The notes beneath the pieces are model-generated. The model did no database searches. It worked only from the letters and a program-made list of their open reading frames with translations, and was not told where the DNA came from. This document shows, one piece after another, positions 34,263 to 42,881 of a stretch of DNA of 64,000 nt (position 1 is its first letter; every line of letters begins with the position of its first letter). The stretch comes from Tardibacter sp963781025 (lineage in GTDB: Bacteria; Pseudomonadota; Alphaproteobacteria; Sphingomonadales; Sphingomonadaceae). The stretch lies in the NCBI GenBank assembly GCA_963781025.1, contig CAWADU010000003.1, forward strand, positions 1,364,001 through 1,428,000, given 5' to 3'. Position numbers and translations under genes: made by a program.

Positions 34263-35147
34263 TCAACCCTTCAGGACCTCGGCGAGCGTGGTGCCCAGTT
34301 CGGCCGGGCTGGATGACATGCGGATGCCCGCGGCTTCCATCGCGGCGATCTTGTCTTCGGCCTTGCCCTGGCCACCCGACACGATCGCGCCCGCGTGGCC
34401 CATGCGACGGCCGGGAGGCGCGCTGATTCCGGCGATGAAGCCCGCCATCGGCTTCTTGCGGCCGCGCTTCGCCTCATCCTTCAGGAACTGAGCGGCTTCT
34501 TCCTCGGCCGAGCCGCCGATTTCGCCGATCATGATGATCGACTTGGTCGCTTCGTCGGCCAGGAACAGCTCGAGCACGTCGATGAAGTTGGTGCCGTTGA
34601 CGGGATCGCCACCGATGCCGACCGCAGTCGTCTGGCCAAGGCCCGCCGCCGTCGTCTGATGCACCGCTTCGTAGGTGAGCGTGCCCGAACGGCTGACCAC
34701 GCCGACCGAACCCTTGGAGAAGATGTTGCCGGGCATGATGCCGATCTTGCATTCGTTCGGCGTCAGCACGCCGGGGCAGTTCGGCCCGATCAGGCGCGAT
34801 CTGGAGCCGGACAGCGCGCGCTTCACCTTGACCATGTCGAGCACTGGAATGCCCTCGGTAATGCACACGATCAGTGGCACTTCGGCGTCGATCGCTTCCA
34901 GGATCGCGTCGGCGGCGCCGGGCGGCGGAACGTAAACGACCGAAGCATCCGCACCGGTCATGTCACGGGCTTCCTTGACGGTGTTGAACACCGGCAGGTT
35001 CAAGTGCGTGTTGCCGCCCTTGCCCGGCGCGACGCCGCCGACCATTTTCGTGCCATAGGCGATTGCCGCTTCCGAATGGAAGGTGCCCTGCTTGCCAGTG
35101 AAGCCCTGGCAGATGACCTTGGTATCTTTGTTGACGAGGATTGACAT
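34263..35147 (-). CDS. sucD: Succinyl-CoA synthetase, alpha subunit
   Basis: A 294-residue ADP/GDP-forming succinate-CoA ligase alpha subunit. It begins MSILVNKDTKVICQGFTGKQ, the CoA-binding domain with GTFHSEAAIAYGTKMVGGVA. It then shows the CoA-contact VYVPPPGAADAILEA, CITEGIPVLDMVK, RLIGPNCPGVLTP, and the phospho-His loop with GRRMGHAGAIVSGGQGKAED (His in GHAGA). The beta subunit gene sucC, usually directly upstream, is absent: the upstream gene is mdh, 87 bp away, with a REP-like inverted repeat between. The subunit needs SucC from elsewhere to work. Confidence 0.97.
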   Translation of the reverse strand: MSILVNKDTKVICQGFTGKQGTFHSEAAIAYGTKMVGGVAPGKGGNTHLNLPVFNTVKEARDMTGADASVVYVPPPGAADAILEAIDAEVPLIVCITEGIPVLDMVKVKRALSGSRSRLIGPNCPGVLTPNECKIGIMPGNIFSKGSVGVVSRSGTLTYEAVHQTTAAGLGQTTAVGIGGDPVNGTNFIDVLELFLADEATKSIIMIGEIGGSAEEEAAQFLKDEAKRGRKKPMAGFIAGISAPPGRRMGHAGAIVSGGQGKAEDKIAAMEAAGIRMSSSPAELGTTLAEVLKG

Positions 35148-35162
35148 ACGCTATTCCCTTTT

Positions 35163-35226
35163 CGCCATGCCAGCGAGGGCTGGCACCCATGTGACCCCGA
35201 TGGACCCCGGCAGCGCCGGGGTGACG
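35163..35226. repeat. REP-like inverted repeat between mdh and sucD
   Basis: Arms 35163-35190 and 35200-35226 are imperfect inverted copies of a dispersed 28-bp element of the form cgtcaccccagcgaaggc...ccat, with a 9-bp spacer. It could fold in the mdh-sucD transcript and attenuate or protect mRNA. The same element family is at 48452, 54514 and 61681. Confidence 0.6.
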
Positions 35227-35234
35227 GCAGGCCC

Positions 35235-36197
35235 TTAGTTGAGGCTCGGTTCGATGCCCTTGCAGACGGTGATCAGCTCCTTCACCGCATCGACCGACAC
35301 CTGAAGATTGGCCTTGGCTTCGTCATCGAGCTTGATCTCGACGATCTGCTCGACGCCGCCAGCACCGATGATCACCGGGACGCCGACATAAAGGCCGTCG
35401 ACCCCATACTTGCCCTCAACATGGGCCGCGCAGGGCAGCAGGCGCTTCTGGTCGCCGAGATAGGCCTCTGCCATCGCGATGCCGCTGGTTGCGGGCGCAT
35501 AATAGGCCGAGCCGGTCTTCAGCAGGCCGACAATCTCGCCGCCGCCGGAGCGGGTGCGCTGCACGATCGCGTCGATCCGGTCCTTGGTCGAACGGCCCTG
35601 GGCGATCAGGTCGGGGATCGGGATACCGGCGACGGTCGAATATTCGACGACCGGTACCATCGTGTCGCCATGTCCGCCAAGAACGAACGAGTTCACGTCG
35701 CGCACTGAAACCTGGAACTCTTCTGCAAGGAAATGGCTGAAGCGGGCGCTGTCGAGCACGCCCGCCATGCCGACCACCTTATTGTGCGGCAGACCCGAGA
35801 ATTCGCGCAGCGCCCAAACCATCGCATCCAGCGGGTTGGTGATGCAGATCACGAAAGCGTTGGGCGCGTTGGCTTTGATGCCCTCGCCGACCGCCTTCAT
35901 CACCTTCAGGTTGATGCCCAGCAGATCGTCGCGGCTCATGCCCGGCTTGCGCGCGACACCGGCGGTGACGATGATCACATCCGCGCCCGCGATGTCGGCA
36001 TAGTCGTTCGTACCGGTGATCTTCGCGTCAAAGCCCTCGACCGGACCGCACTGGCTGAGATCCAGCGCCTTGCCCTGCGGTACGCCTTCGACGACGTCGA
36101 ACAGGACGATGTCGCCCAGTTCCTTGATCGCCGCGAGGTGCGCGAGCGTGCCACCGATATTTCCTGCACCGATAAGCGCTATCTTCTTGCGAGCCAT
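35235..36197 (-). CDS. mdh: Malate dehydrogenase
   Basis: A 320-residue NAD malate dehydrogenase of the LDH-like class (as in other alphaproteobacteria). It has ARKKIALIGAGNIGGTLAHL (NAD loop), DIVLFDVVEGVPQGKALDLS (Asp for NAD), VTAGVARKPGMSRDDLL (mobile loop with substrate-binding Arg), ICITNPLDAMVW, and SFVLGGHGDTMVPV (catalytic His). The start at 36197 follows AGGAAG (cgaggaagtcttatgg in the coding strand); the longer frame to 36317 is a read-through of the upstream region. It lies between zapE and sucD in the TCA block. Confidence 0.97.
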   Translation of the reverse strand: MARKKIALIGAGNIGGTLAHLAAIKELGDIVLFDVVEGVPQGKALDLSQCGPVEGFDAKITGTNDYADIAGADVIIVTAGVARKPGMSRDDLLGINLKVMKAVGEGIKANAPNAFVICITNPLDAMVWALREFSGLPHNKVVGMAGVLDSARFSHFLAEEFQVSVRDVNSFVLGGHGDTMVPVVEYSTVAGIPIPDLIAQGRSTKDRIDAIVQRTRSGGGEIVGLLKTGSAYYAPATSGIAMAEAYLGDQKRLLPCAAHVEGKYGVDGLYVGVPVIIGAGGVEQIVEIKLDDEAKANLQVSVDAVKELITVCKGIEPSLN

Positions 36198-36356
36198 AAG
36201 ACTTCCTCGATTAACATAGTCACAAGGGCCCGCATGGTGACGCGGTCCGCCAGTTTGCGGGGCTCGCTTAGGACGATTCGAAAAGATGGGCAACAGTTGC
36301 CGGATCAATAACCACAATTAATCTTGCTGCTGCGAAGCCGTAGCAATAAGACACGA

Positions 36357-37472
36357 TCACGCCTCATTTCCATGCCCTTTTTGCATGTATTCGGCCGATT
36401 GCATCTCCATTAACCGCGAAACGGTGCGTTCGAATTCGAATACCCCGTCGTCGCCACGATACAGCGCGCCCGGCGCGGCATCGGCGGAAACCAGCAGCTT
36501 CACGCCATATTCGTAGAGCGCGTCGATGAGCGTCTTGAACCGCGCCGCCTCGTTGCGGTTTTCAGCCCCCATCACCGGTACACCGACAATGATGACACTA
36601 TGATAACGCCGCGCGATCGCCAGATAATCGGCTGCGCCCAGTGGCTGCGCGCAAAGCCGCTTGAACGAGAAGACGGCGACGCCCTTCAGGCTTTTCGGCA
36701 CGAACAAGCTGCGCCCGCCCTGCACGGGGATGAGTTCCGACGGCACATGCGCCCGGTCTTCGGGTGGATAATCGGTCAGGCGGAAAAAGGCCCGCGACAG
36801 CGCTTCGGTCGCCGCCGGGCCATTGGGGGTGTAATAGGTGGGGAAGCCGCCCAACCGGTCCAGCCGATAGTCGGTGGGGCCGTTCAGCGACAGCACATCG
36901 AGGCGGTTCTCGATCAGGGCGATAAACGGCAGAAAATGCTCGCGGTTGAGGCCGTCCTTGTAGAGATCTCTCGGCGGGCGATTGGATGTCGTCACCACGA
37001 TCACGCCCCGGTCGATCAGGCCGGTGAACAACCGCGACATGATGGCCGCATCGGCGGTGTTGTTGACGACCATTTCGTCGAAGCAGAGCAGCTTCGCCTT
37101 GGCGGTAATCGCATCGACCACTGGCGGAATCGGATCGCCCAACTCCTTCCGCCGCTCCACACGCAGCCGGTCGTGCACTTCCAGCATGAATTCATGGAAA
37201 TGGACCCGGCGCTTGGGCTGGAAATCGACGCTGTCGTGGAACAGGTCCATCAGCATCGATTTGCCGCGCCCTACCGAACCCCAGAAATAGAGTCCTTTGG
37301 GTATGGGCGCAGCCCTGCCCAAAAGCCGCGCGATCAAACCGTTCTTCTTCGGTATTGTAGCCAGTTGGCCGGCCAAGGCATCGAGCCGCGTCGCCCCGGC
37401 AAGCTGATCGGGGTCAGGCCGAAGCTCTCCGGCCGCCACCAGCGCATGATAATGGTCGAGGACGGCGGTCAC
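36357..37472 (-). CDS. zapE: AFG1/ZapE family ATPase
   Basis: A 371-residue AAA-type ATPase of the ZapE (AFG1-like) family. Walker A is FWGSVGRGKSMLMDLFHDSV and Walker B LLCFDEMVVN. The R-finger region has IVVTTSNRPPRDLYKDGLNR and HFLPFIALIENR. E. coli ZapE acts at the Z-ring under stress; the mitochondrial homologue AFG1 has a role in respiratory complex quality control. The place of this gene between sdh and mdh fits the latter as well. Its start overlaps the stop of the hotdog gene. A 159-bp gap, with no gene, separates it from mdh. Confidence 0.93.
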   Translation of the reverse strand: MTAVLDHYHALVAAGELRPDPDQLAGATRLDALAGQLATIPKKNGLIARLLGRAAPIPKGLYFWGSVGRGKSMLMDLFHDSVDFQPKRRVHFHEFMLEVHDRLRVERRKELGDPIPPVVDAITAKAKLLCFDEMVVNNTADAAIMSRLFTGLIDRGVIVVTTSNRPPRDLYKDGLNREHFLPFIALIENRLDVLSLNGPTDYRLDRLGGFPTYYTPNGPAATEALSRAFFRLTDYPPEDRAHVPSELIPVQGGRSLFVPKSLKGVAVFSFKRLCAQPLGAADYLAIARRYHSVIIVGVPVMGAENRNEAARFKTLIDALYEYGVKLLVSADAAPGALYRGDDGVFEFERTVSRLMEMQSAEYMQKGHGNEA

Positions 37473-37918
37473 CTGCCCTGCGGCCCTTTCTTGATCGTGC
37501 CGCTGAAGCTGACCGCGGGCGTGCCGTCCTGCTCGATCAACCCCCTCGCAAAAACCATGCGCCCCGTCTCGCGCAGGACTTCGATGATTACATCCACCGG
37601 CCTGCCAGTCGCCACCGGCGCAAGGAATTGGGTGGTCGCATCGATGGTGACGCCGCTGGCCGCCCCCTCGATGCCCAATGCCAACGGACCCGCGAAAAGA
37701 GCGTGATCGACGATCGCCATCAGAAAGCCGCCGTGGACCGCGTCCTTCAAATTGCGGTGCAGCGTGTCCGGCGTCAAGCGCAGCCGCGCGCGATTTTCGC
37801 CTTCGGCGCAGACTCGCATTTCCCCATAGATATCGAGAAAGCGCCCCAACGTGCTCGCGGGCCGCACCAGACAGCCGGGATGGTCCGGATCGGGCACATA
37901 GCCGAGCGAATCAGCCAT
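37469..37918 (-). CDS. PaaI-like hotdog thioesterase
   Basis: A 149-residue protein with the hotdog acyl-CoA thioesterase fold: LTPDTLHRNLKDAVHGGFLM, then AIVDHALFAGPL and TIDATTQFLAPVATGRPVDV. The HGG element with the preceding Asn-x-Lys is typical for PaaI-type enzymes that hydrolyse CoA thioesters. The start ATG 37918 matches the family; the longer frame to 38002 reads into sdhB. It lies 7 bp downstream of sdhB and overlaps zapE by 4 bp. Substrate unknown. Confidence 0.88.
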   Translation of the reverse strand: MADSLGYVPDPDHPGCLVRPASTLGRFLDIYGEMRVCAEGENRARLRLTPDTLHRNLKDAVHGGFLMAIVDHALFAGPLALGIEGAASGVTIDATTQFLAPVATGRPVDVIIEVLRETGRMVFARGLIEQDGTPAVSFSGTIKKGPQGR

Positions 37919-37925
37919 GCCGGAT

Positions 37926-38708
37926 TCAAACCTCCCGCTCGACCACCATCTTCTTGATTTCGGCGATGGCCTTCGCGGGCGACAAGCCCTTGGGGCAGAC
38001 ATTCGCGCAGTTCATGATGGTGTGGCAGCGATAGAGGCGGAAGGGATCTTCCAGCTCATCCAGCCGCTCGCCGGTCATCTCGTCGCGACTGTCGGCCAGC
38101 CAGCGGTAAGCCTGGAGCAGAATCGCCGGACCCAGGAATTTATCCGAGTTCCACCAATAGCTGGGGCACGAGGTCGAACAACAGGCGCACAGGATGCACT
38201 CGTACAGACCATCCAGCTTCGCGCGGTCTTCTGGCGATTGCAGCCGTTCCTCGCCCGAAGGCGCCGGCGTCACCGTTTGCACCCAGGGCTTGATCGAGGC
38301 GTATTGCGCATAGAAATGCGTGAAATCGGGCACCAGGTCCTTGATCACGTCCATGTGCGGCAGCGGCGTGATCTGACAATCGCCCTTTACCTCGTCGATC
38401 GCCTTGGTGCAGGCGAGCGTGTTGGTGCCGTCGATATTCATCGAGCAGGAACCGCAAATCCCCTCGCGACACGAACGGCGGAAGGTGAGCGATGAATCCT
38501 GCTCGCCCTTGATCTTGATCAGCGCGTCGAGAACCATCGGCCCGCAACTGTCGAGATCGACCTCATAGGTGTCCATACGCGGGTTTTCGCCAGTGTCCGG
38601 ATCATAGCGATAGACCTTGAACGCCTTGACGTTCTTCGCGCCGGGCGCGGCCTTGAAAGCCTTGCCCTTCTTGACCTTGGAATTCTTGGGGAGTGCGAAT
38701 TCGGCCAT
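37926..38708 (-). CDS. sdhB: Succinate dehydrogenase iron-sulfur subunit
   Basis: A 260-residue complex II electron-transfer subunit. The 2Fe-2S ferredoxin domain has RRSCREGICGSCSMNIDG (C-x4-C-x2-C) and a later Cys in TLACTKAI. The C-terminal domain shows CILCACCSTSCPSYWWN (4Fe-4S) and HTIMNCANVCPKGLSP (3Fe-4S and 4Fe-4S Cys). The length is normal. It follows sdhA by 13 bp. It passes electrons from FAD in SdhA to ubiquinone at the SdhCD anchor. Confidence 0.97.
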   Translation of the reverse strand: MAEFALPKNSKVKKGKAFKAAPGAKNVKAFKVYRYDPDTGENPRMDTYEVDLDSCGPMVLDALIKIKGEQDSSLTFRRSCREGICGSCSMNIDGTNTLACTKAIDEVKGDCQITPLPHMDVIKDLVPDFTHFYAQYASIKPWVQTVTPAPSGEERLQSPEDRAKLDGLYECILCACCSTSCPSYWWNSDKFLGPAILLQAYRWLADSRDEMTGERLDELEDPFRLYRCHTIMNCANVCPKGLSPAKAIAEIKKMVVEREV

Positions 38709-38721
38709 TCTTAATTCCCGC

Positions 38722-40509
38722 TTAGTAAACGCGCGCTTTGGGCTTGATGTATTCGATGTCGTCGGTGAGCGTGTAATCGTGCACCGGACGATAATCGATG
38801 GTCACCTTGCTCTGATCGAACCAGCTGATGGTGTGCTTCATCCAGTTCTCGTCATCGCGGTTCGGATAATCCTCGTGCATATGCGCGCCACGGCTTTCCT
38901 TGCGATTGGCGGCCGAATACATGGTGGTCACGGCCTGACCGATCATGTTGTCGAGCTCGAGCGTCTCGATAAGATCGGTGTTGAAGACGAGACTGCGATC
39001 GCTGATCGAAAGATCGTCCATGCGGGCATGGACCTTGTCGATCTTCGCCTTGCCCTCTTCCAGCGACTTTTCAGTGCGGAACACCGCGCAGTCCGCCTGC
39101 ATGGTCTTTTGCATGTCGAGCCGGACCTCGGCCGTCGGCGACCCGCCGTTCGCATGGCGATAGCGGTCGAGACGGGCGAGCGCCTTGTCGTCCGCCTCCT
39201 TGTCGACCGTGCCGTGCTTGGTGCCCGGCTTCACGATCTCGGCAATCCGGTGGCCGGTCGCGCGACCGAAGACGACGAGGTCGATCAGCGAGTTGGAGCC
39301 GAGGCGGTTCGCGCCATGGACGGAAACGCACGCAGCCTCGCCCACTGCGAACAGGCCCGGAACAACGCTGTCCGGATTGCCGTCCTTCAGCGTCACCACC
39401 TCGCCGTGATAATTGGTCGGGATGCCGCCCATGTTGTAGTGGACGGTCGGCACCACCGGCAGCGGCTGGCGCGTCAAGTCAACGCCCGCGAAAATCTTGC
39501 CTGTCTCGGTGATGCCAGGCAGCCGCTCGTGCAGCACCTCGGGCGCGACATGGTCGAGATGCAGGTAGATGTGGTCCTTGTTCTTGCCCACGCCCCTGCC
39601 CTCGCGAATCTCCATCGCCATGGAGCGGGAAACCACGTCGCGCGATGCGAGATCCTTAGCCGAGGGCGCATATCGCTCCATGAAGCGCTCGCCTTCGGAA
39701 TTCGTGAGATAACCACCCTCACCGCGCGCGCCCTCGGTGATGAGCACGCCGGCACCATAAATACCGGTCGGGTGAAACTGGACGAACTCCATGTCCTGCA
39801 GCGGAAGCCCCGCACGCAGCACCATGCCCCCGCCGTCACCGGTGCAGGTATGCGCCGAGGTCGCGGAGAAATAGCAGCGGCCATAACCGCCGGTCGCCAG
39901 CACGACCGCATGCGAGCGGAAACGGTGGATGGTGCCGTCTTCCATGCACATGGCGATGACGCCCTTGCACTCGCCGTTTTCCATGATCAGGTCGAGCGCG
40001 AAATATTCGACATAAAAGTCCGCGTCATACTTCAGGCTCTGCTGGTAGAGCGTGTGAAGCATGGCATGGCCGGTGCGGTCGGCGGCGGCGCAGGTGCGCT
40101 GCGCGGGGGGGCCTGCGCCCATGTTCTGCATCATGCCGCCGAACGGGCGCTGGTAGATCCTGCCTTCCTTCGTCCGGCTGAACGGCACGCCCGCGTGCTC
40201 CAGTTCGTACACGGCGGCGGGCGCCTCGCGACAGAGATATTCGATCGCGTCCTGATCGCCCAGCCAGTCAGACCCCTTGACGGTGTCGTACATGTGCCAG
40301 GTCCAGTGGTCCGGCCCCATGTTGCCAAGCGAGGCCGCGATGCCGCCCTGAGCAGCGACGGTATGCGATCGGGTCGGGAAAACCTTCGTGATGCAGGCCG
40401 TCTTCAGGCCCAATTCGGCAACGCCCATGGTCGCGCGAAGGCCAGACCCGCCTGCGCCGACGACGACGGCGTCATAGACATGGTCGATAATCCGATAGGC
40501 GCTGGTCAT
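38722..40509 (-). CDS. sdhA: Succinate dehydrogenase flavoprotein subunit
   Basis: A 595-residue catalytic subunit. FAD-binding: YDAVVVGAGGSGLRATMGVA. The covalent FAD His lies in FPTRSHTVAAQGG. The active-site region reads FVQFHPTGIYGAGVLITEGA and RGEGGYLTNSEGERFMERYA. The Arg and His of the substrate site are near HYNMGGIPTNYHGEVV. The FAD domain closes with GLFAVGEAACVSVHGANRLG. The C-terminus is DDIEYIKPKARVY. The ATG shares its A with the sdhD stop (TGATG), so the two are coupled. Confidence 0.98.
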   Translation of the reverse strand: MTSAYRIIDHVYDAVVVGAGGSGLRATMGVAELGLKTACITKVFPTRSHTVAAQGGIAASLGNMGPDHWTWHMYDTVKGSDWLGDQDAIEYLCREAPAAVYELEHAGVPFSRTKEGRIYQRPFGGMMQNMGAGPPAQRTCAAADRTGHAMLHTLYQQSLKYDADFYVEYFALDLIMENGECKGVIAMCMEDGTIHRFRSHAVVLATGGYGRCYFSATSAHTCTGDGGGMVLRAGLPLQDMEFVQFHPTGIYGAGVLITEGARGEGGYLTNSEGERFMERYAPSAKDLASRDVVSRSMAMEIREGRGVGKNKDHIYLHLDHVAPEVLHERLPGITETGKIFAGVDLTRQPLPVVPTVHYNMGGIPTNYHGEVVTLKDGNPDSVVPGLFAVGEAACVSVHGANRLGSNSLIDLVVFGRATGHRIAEIVKPGTKHGTVDKEADDKALARLDRYRHANGGSPTAEVRLDMQKTMQADCAVFRTEKSLEEGKAKIDKVHARMDDLSISDRSLVFNTDLIETLELDNMIGQAVTTMYSAANRKESRGAHMHEDYPNRDDENWMKHTISWFDQSKVTIDYRPVHDYTLTDDIEYIKPKARVY

Positions 40510-40898
40510 CAGGCGGGCGCTCCCGTCAAAGCGATCTTGAGAATTGCGTATATGGCCAGGGCAGCCCCGCCGACGGCATAGAAGTTGAGCGCGATCAGTG
40601 CGGCGAGGCGCGAGCCATTCTCATGCACATAGTCCTCGATCACGACCTGCAGGCCCAGCCGAAAATGCCAGAACACATTGACCGTCAACAGGACCAGCGG
40701 CACGGCAACGAGCGGCGACTGGATCCATTTCACCACGGTCACATAGTCAAGCGCCGGCAGCCGCAGCAGGCTGATGACGAACCATGACACCAGCACCAGA
40801 TTGCCGGCGGCGGTTACGCGCTGAAGCCACCAGTGATGCGCTCCCGATTTGGCGGAGCCCAGGCCGCGTACCCGCCCAATTCCGGTTCCCGTTCCCAT
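40509..40898 (-). CDS. sdhD: Succinate dehydrogenase membrane anchor
   Basis: A 129-residue membrane anchor of complex II with three helices: LVLVSWFVISLLRLP, LVAVPLVLLTVNVFWHFRLG and AALIALNFYAVGGAALAIY. The pattern HHWWLQRVTAAGN near the N-terminus, and the second-helix HFRLGLQVVIEDYVH with the heme-ligand-type His and the D-Y pair for quinone, match alphaproteobacterial SdhD. The start ATG 40898 lies 2 bp after the sdhC stop; a frame to 40931 would overlap sdhC. Confidence 0.94.
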   Translation of the reverse strand: MGTGTGIGRVRGLGSAKSGAHHWWLQRVTAAGNLVLVSWFVISLLRLPALDYVTVVKWIQSPLVAVPLVLLTVNVFWHFRLGLQVVIEDYVHENGSRLAALIALNFYAVGGAALAIYAILKIALTGAPA

Positions 40899-40900
40899 GT

Positions 40901-41296
40901 TCAAGCTCCCTGAAGCAGGATCGTGGCCCAAACGGCCGCAGTCGCCGCGACCGAACCGATGATCGTCATGGTCGCCCAGAATTTGTTGGTGCGCAGTTCA
41001 TAGCCCGCGCCCGTATCCAGCACCAGATGCCGGAGTCCCGAAAACAGATGCTGAAAGAACGACCAGGTAAGGCCGATGCCGATCACCTTGCCGACCCATC
41101 CCGTCGCGCAATCGTGGAAGCGTTGATAAGCGTCCGGACCCGCCGACGCCGCGGTCAGCCACCAGACGAAGCCGACGACGCCAGCAACCGCAAGGGCGCT
41201 GCCCGTCGCGCGGTGAAGGATCGAAACAAGCATGTGAACACCCCACCGCCAAACGGTGAGATGTGGCGAAAGCGGTCTGCTGCGGTTGGCTGCCAT
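40901..41296 (-). CDS. sdhC: Succinate dehydrogenase cytochrome b556 subunit
   Basis: A 131-residue anchor with three helices. The family block RPLSPHLTVWRWGVHMLVSI is followed by LHRATGSAL, with the quinone-site Ser and Arg of the HR-x-TG motif. The second helix holds FQHLFSGLRHLVLDTG (H-x3-GLRHL-x-D), which supplies the heme His. It is the first gene of the sdhCDAB unit and of the whole minus-strand TCA block. The start ATG 41296 agrees with the family. Confidence 0.95.
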   Translation of the reverse strand: MAANRSRPLSPHLTVWRWGVHMLVSILHRATGSALAVAGVVGFVWWLTAASAGPDAYQRFHDCATGWVGKVIGIGLTWSFFQHLFSGLRHLVLDTGAGYELRTNKFWATMTIIGSVAATAAVWATILLQGA

Positions 41297-41497
41297 TAGT
41301 CCTTGCTCGCCCCCTGCCGTGATTATTCTTCGCGCCGTCTTTTAGGCATTCGTCGCCGCGTTGCAACACTCCGGCCGTGCTTTTTCTCTATGAAGCCGCG
41401 ACCGCCTGCGGAAACGTCATATTAACTCTCTTCCTTCATTCCCATCGTTCGGGCACCAGAAGCACGATAGCCGCCGCGAGAGTTGCGGGGAGGAATA

Positions 41498-42856
41498 ATG
41501 AACGCGTCACAAAAAATTACTGCCGAATACAGCGATTATGCCGTTCCCCTATCCGCCCAAGCTGTCGAGGAGCGCATCAAACTGTTCAATCCGCGCGGCG
41601 AGTTCGAACAACGCCTGGCAAGGGTCTGGGATCTGGCAGGAGACCTCATTCTGTCGGAGACGGAAAAGTTCTGGGAACGCATCCAGCGTCAATCCAGAGG
41701 CTCCGTGATCCAGGATTCACAATTCGTCCGGAAAATGACCGACGTCGAAAAGAGCAAATTCACGACGCCGATCGACAGGCAATGGATTGACCGCATCGCC
41801 GACCTTGCCATGCATTTCGGCGGACAGAGCAGCGGCAGCCTGATGACGCGTTCGATGGCCGATCATGCGTCAGCGTTGGTGCTCGCGATCAGGGCAAAAT
41901 ACAACGCGGCCGAGGAAAACGTCGCGGACGCGATCGACGCCATCTACCGCAAGACGGCGTTTGAGGTGGAAATCCTGCAGTCCCAAATCCAGGTCATCGG
42001 CAATCGCATCGCAGCCGAACGCGCGCAGCAACAAAGCAGCCGCTTCCGCCAGCATGTGTCCGAGATCATCCGCGAGGCGAACAGCCAGTCGGGCACCGTG
42101 CGCATTCAGGCGGCGGATGCGGCCGGTGCGACGCGGGCGATGCTCGATCAGGCGGCCGAAGTCGCCGCTGCCGCCGAACAGTCGGCGCTGGCGATGCGCG
42201 AGGCCGCGCACACCGCCGCCGGCCTCATCCGCGCCATCGAGGAAGCCCGCGCCGAGGTCGAAACCTCCGCCGAAATCGCCGGCAAGGCCTCGGTCCAGGC
42301 AAGCCATGCCGTCGAGGTCACCGCTTCGCTCTCGCATCACGCCAAGGCGATCGAATCGATCCTCGGCCTCATCCGCGACATCGCCGGACAGACCAACCTG
42401 CTCGCGCTCAACGCCACCATCGAGGCCGCCCGCGCCGGCGAAGCCGGGCGCGGCTTTGCCGTCGTCGCCCAGGAAGTGAAATCGCTCGCCGCCCAAACCG
42501 CCCGCGCCACCGACGACATCGCCACCCAGATCTCGTCCATCCAGGTCGCTACCCAGCAGACCCTCGACGCCAACGGCTCGATCCAGTCCACCATCTCCGA
42601 CGTCGTCCGCTCCGCCGACCACATCCGCGGCGCCATGGACACGCAGGCGCAGACCGTCACAAGCATCACTTCGGCCGTCGACGAAACCGCGTTGGCTGCA
42701 CATTCCATGTCGCACACGATCACCACGGTACGTAGCGAAATAGAACGCGTCGCATCTGAAATCGACGCTGTCGAAAGCGGTGTTGGCAATGTTGATGACC
42801 AGATCAACCGCCTGAACATCGCCGCCCATGCCTTTGCAGGTGACGGGCCGGACTAA
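41498..42856 (+). CDS. Soluble methyl-accepting chemotaxis-like protein, protoglobin-type sensor
   Basis: A 452-residue protein without a transmembrane segment. The N-terminal 180 residues are helical and look like a globin-coupled-sensor (protoglobin) domain: RVWDLAGDLILSETEKFW, PIDRQWIDRIADLAMHFGGQ. The His in LAMHFG sits where the proximal heme His is expected, which is inference. The signalling half (about 195-440) is a coiled coil with the hairpin tip DIAGQTNLLALNATIEAARA and GEAGRGFAVVAQEVKSLAAQ of chemoreceptors. The start MNASQK at 41498 follows gggaggaa. The gene is 25 bp upstream of a second, similar receptor. No che genes are in the window. Confidence 0.88.
   Translation: MNASQKITAEYSDYAVPLSAQAVEERIKLFNPRGEFEQRLARVWDLAGDLILSETEKFWERIQRQSRGSVIQDSQFVRKMTDVEKSKFTTPIDRQWIDRIADLAMHFGGQSSGSLMTRSMADHASALVLAIRAKYNAAEENVADAIDAIYRKTAFEVEILQSQIQVIGNRIAAERAQQQSSRFRQHVSEIIREANSQSGTVRIQAADAAGATRAMLDQAAEVAAAAEQSALAMREAAHTAAGLIRAIEEARAEVETSAEIAGKASVQASHAVEVTASLSHHAKAIESILGLIRDIAGQTNLLALNATIEAARAGEAGRGFAVVAQEVKSLAAQTARATDDIATQISSIQVATQQTLDANGSIQSTISDVVRSADHIRGAMDTQAQTVTSITSAVDETALAAHSMSHTITTVRSEIERVASEIDAVESGVGNVDDQINRLNIAAHAFAGDGPD
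42098..42694 (+). repeat. Signalling-domain repeat, copy 1
   Basis: 597 bp almost identical to 43494-44091, coding the receptor signalling domains. I find only two differences: a substitution at 42640 region (gaccac versus gaccgc, His to Arg) and one extra A in copy 2. The flanking sequences are not alike. Confidence 0.95.
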
Positions 42857-42881
42857 TATTCAACTTGGGGACCAGAACATC

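Noticed and set aside
31838..34426. Large plus-strand open frames opposite sucA
   Set aside because: Shadows of sucA caused by codon bias. No motifs, and sucA is certain.
38617..40581. A 654-codon open frame on the plus strand opposite sdhA
   Set aside because: Antisense shadow of a very GC-rich conserved gene. Composition is His/Arg-rich, with no domain or ribosome binding site.
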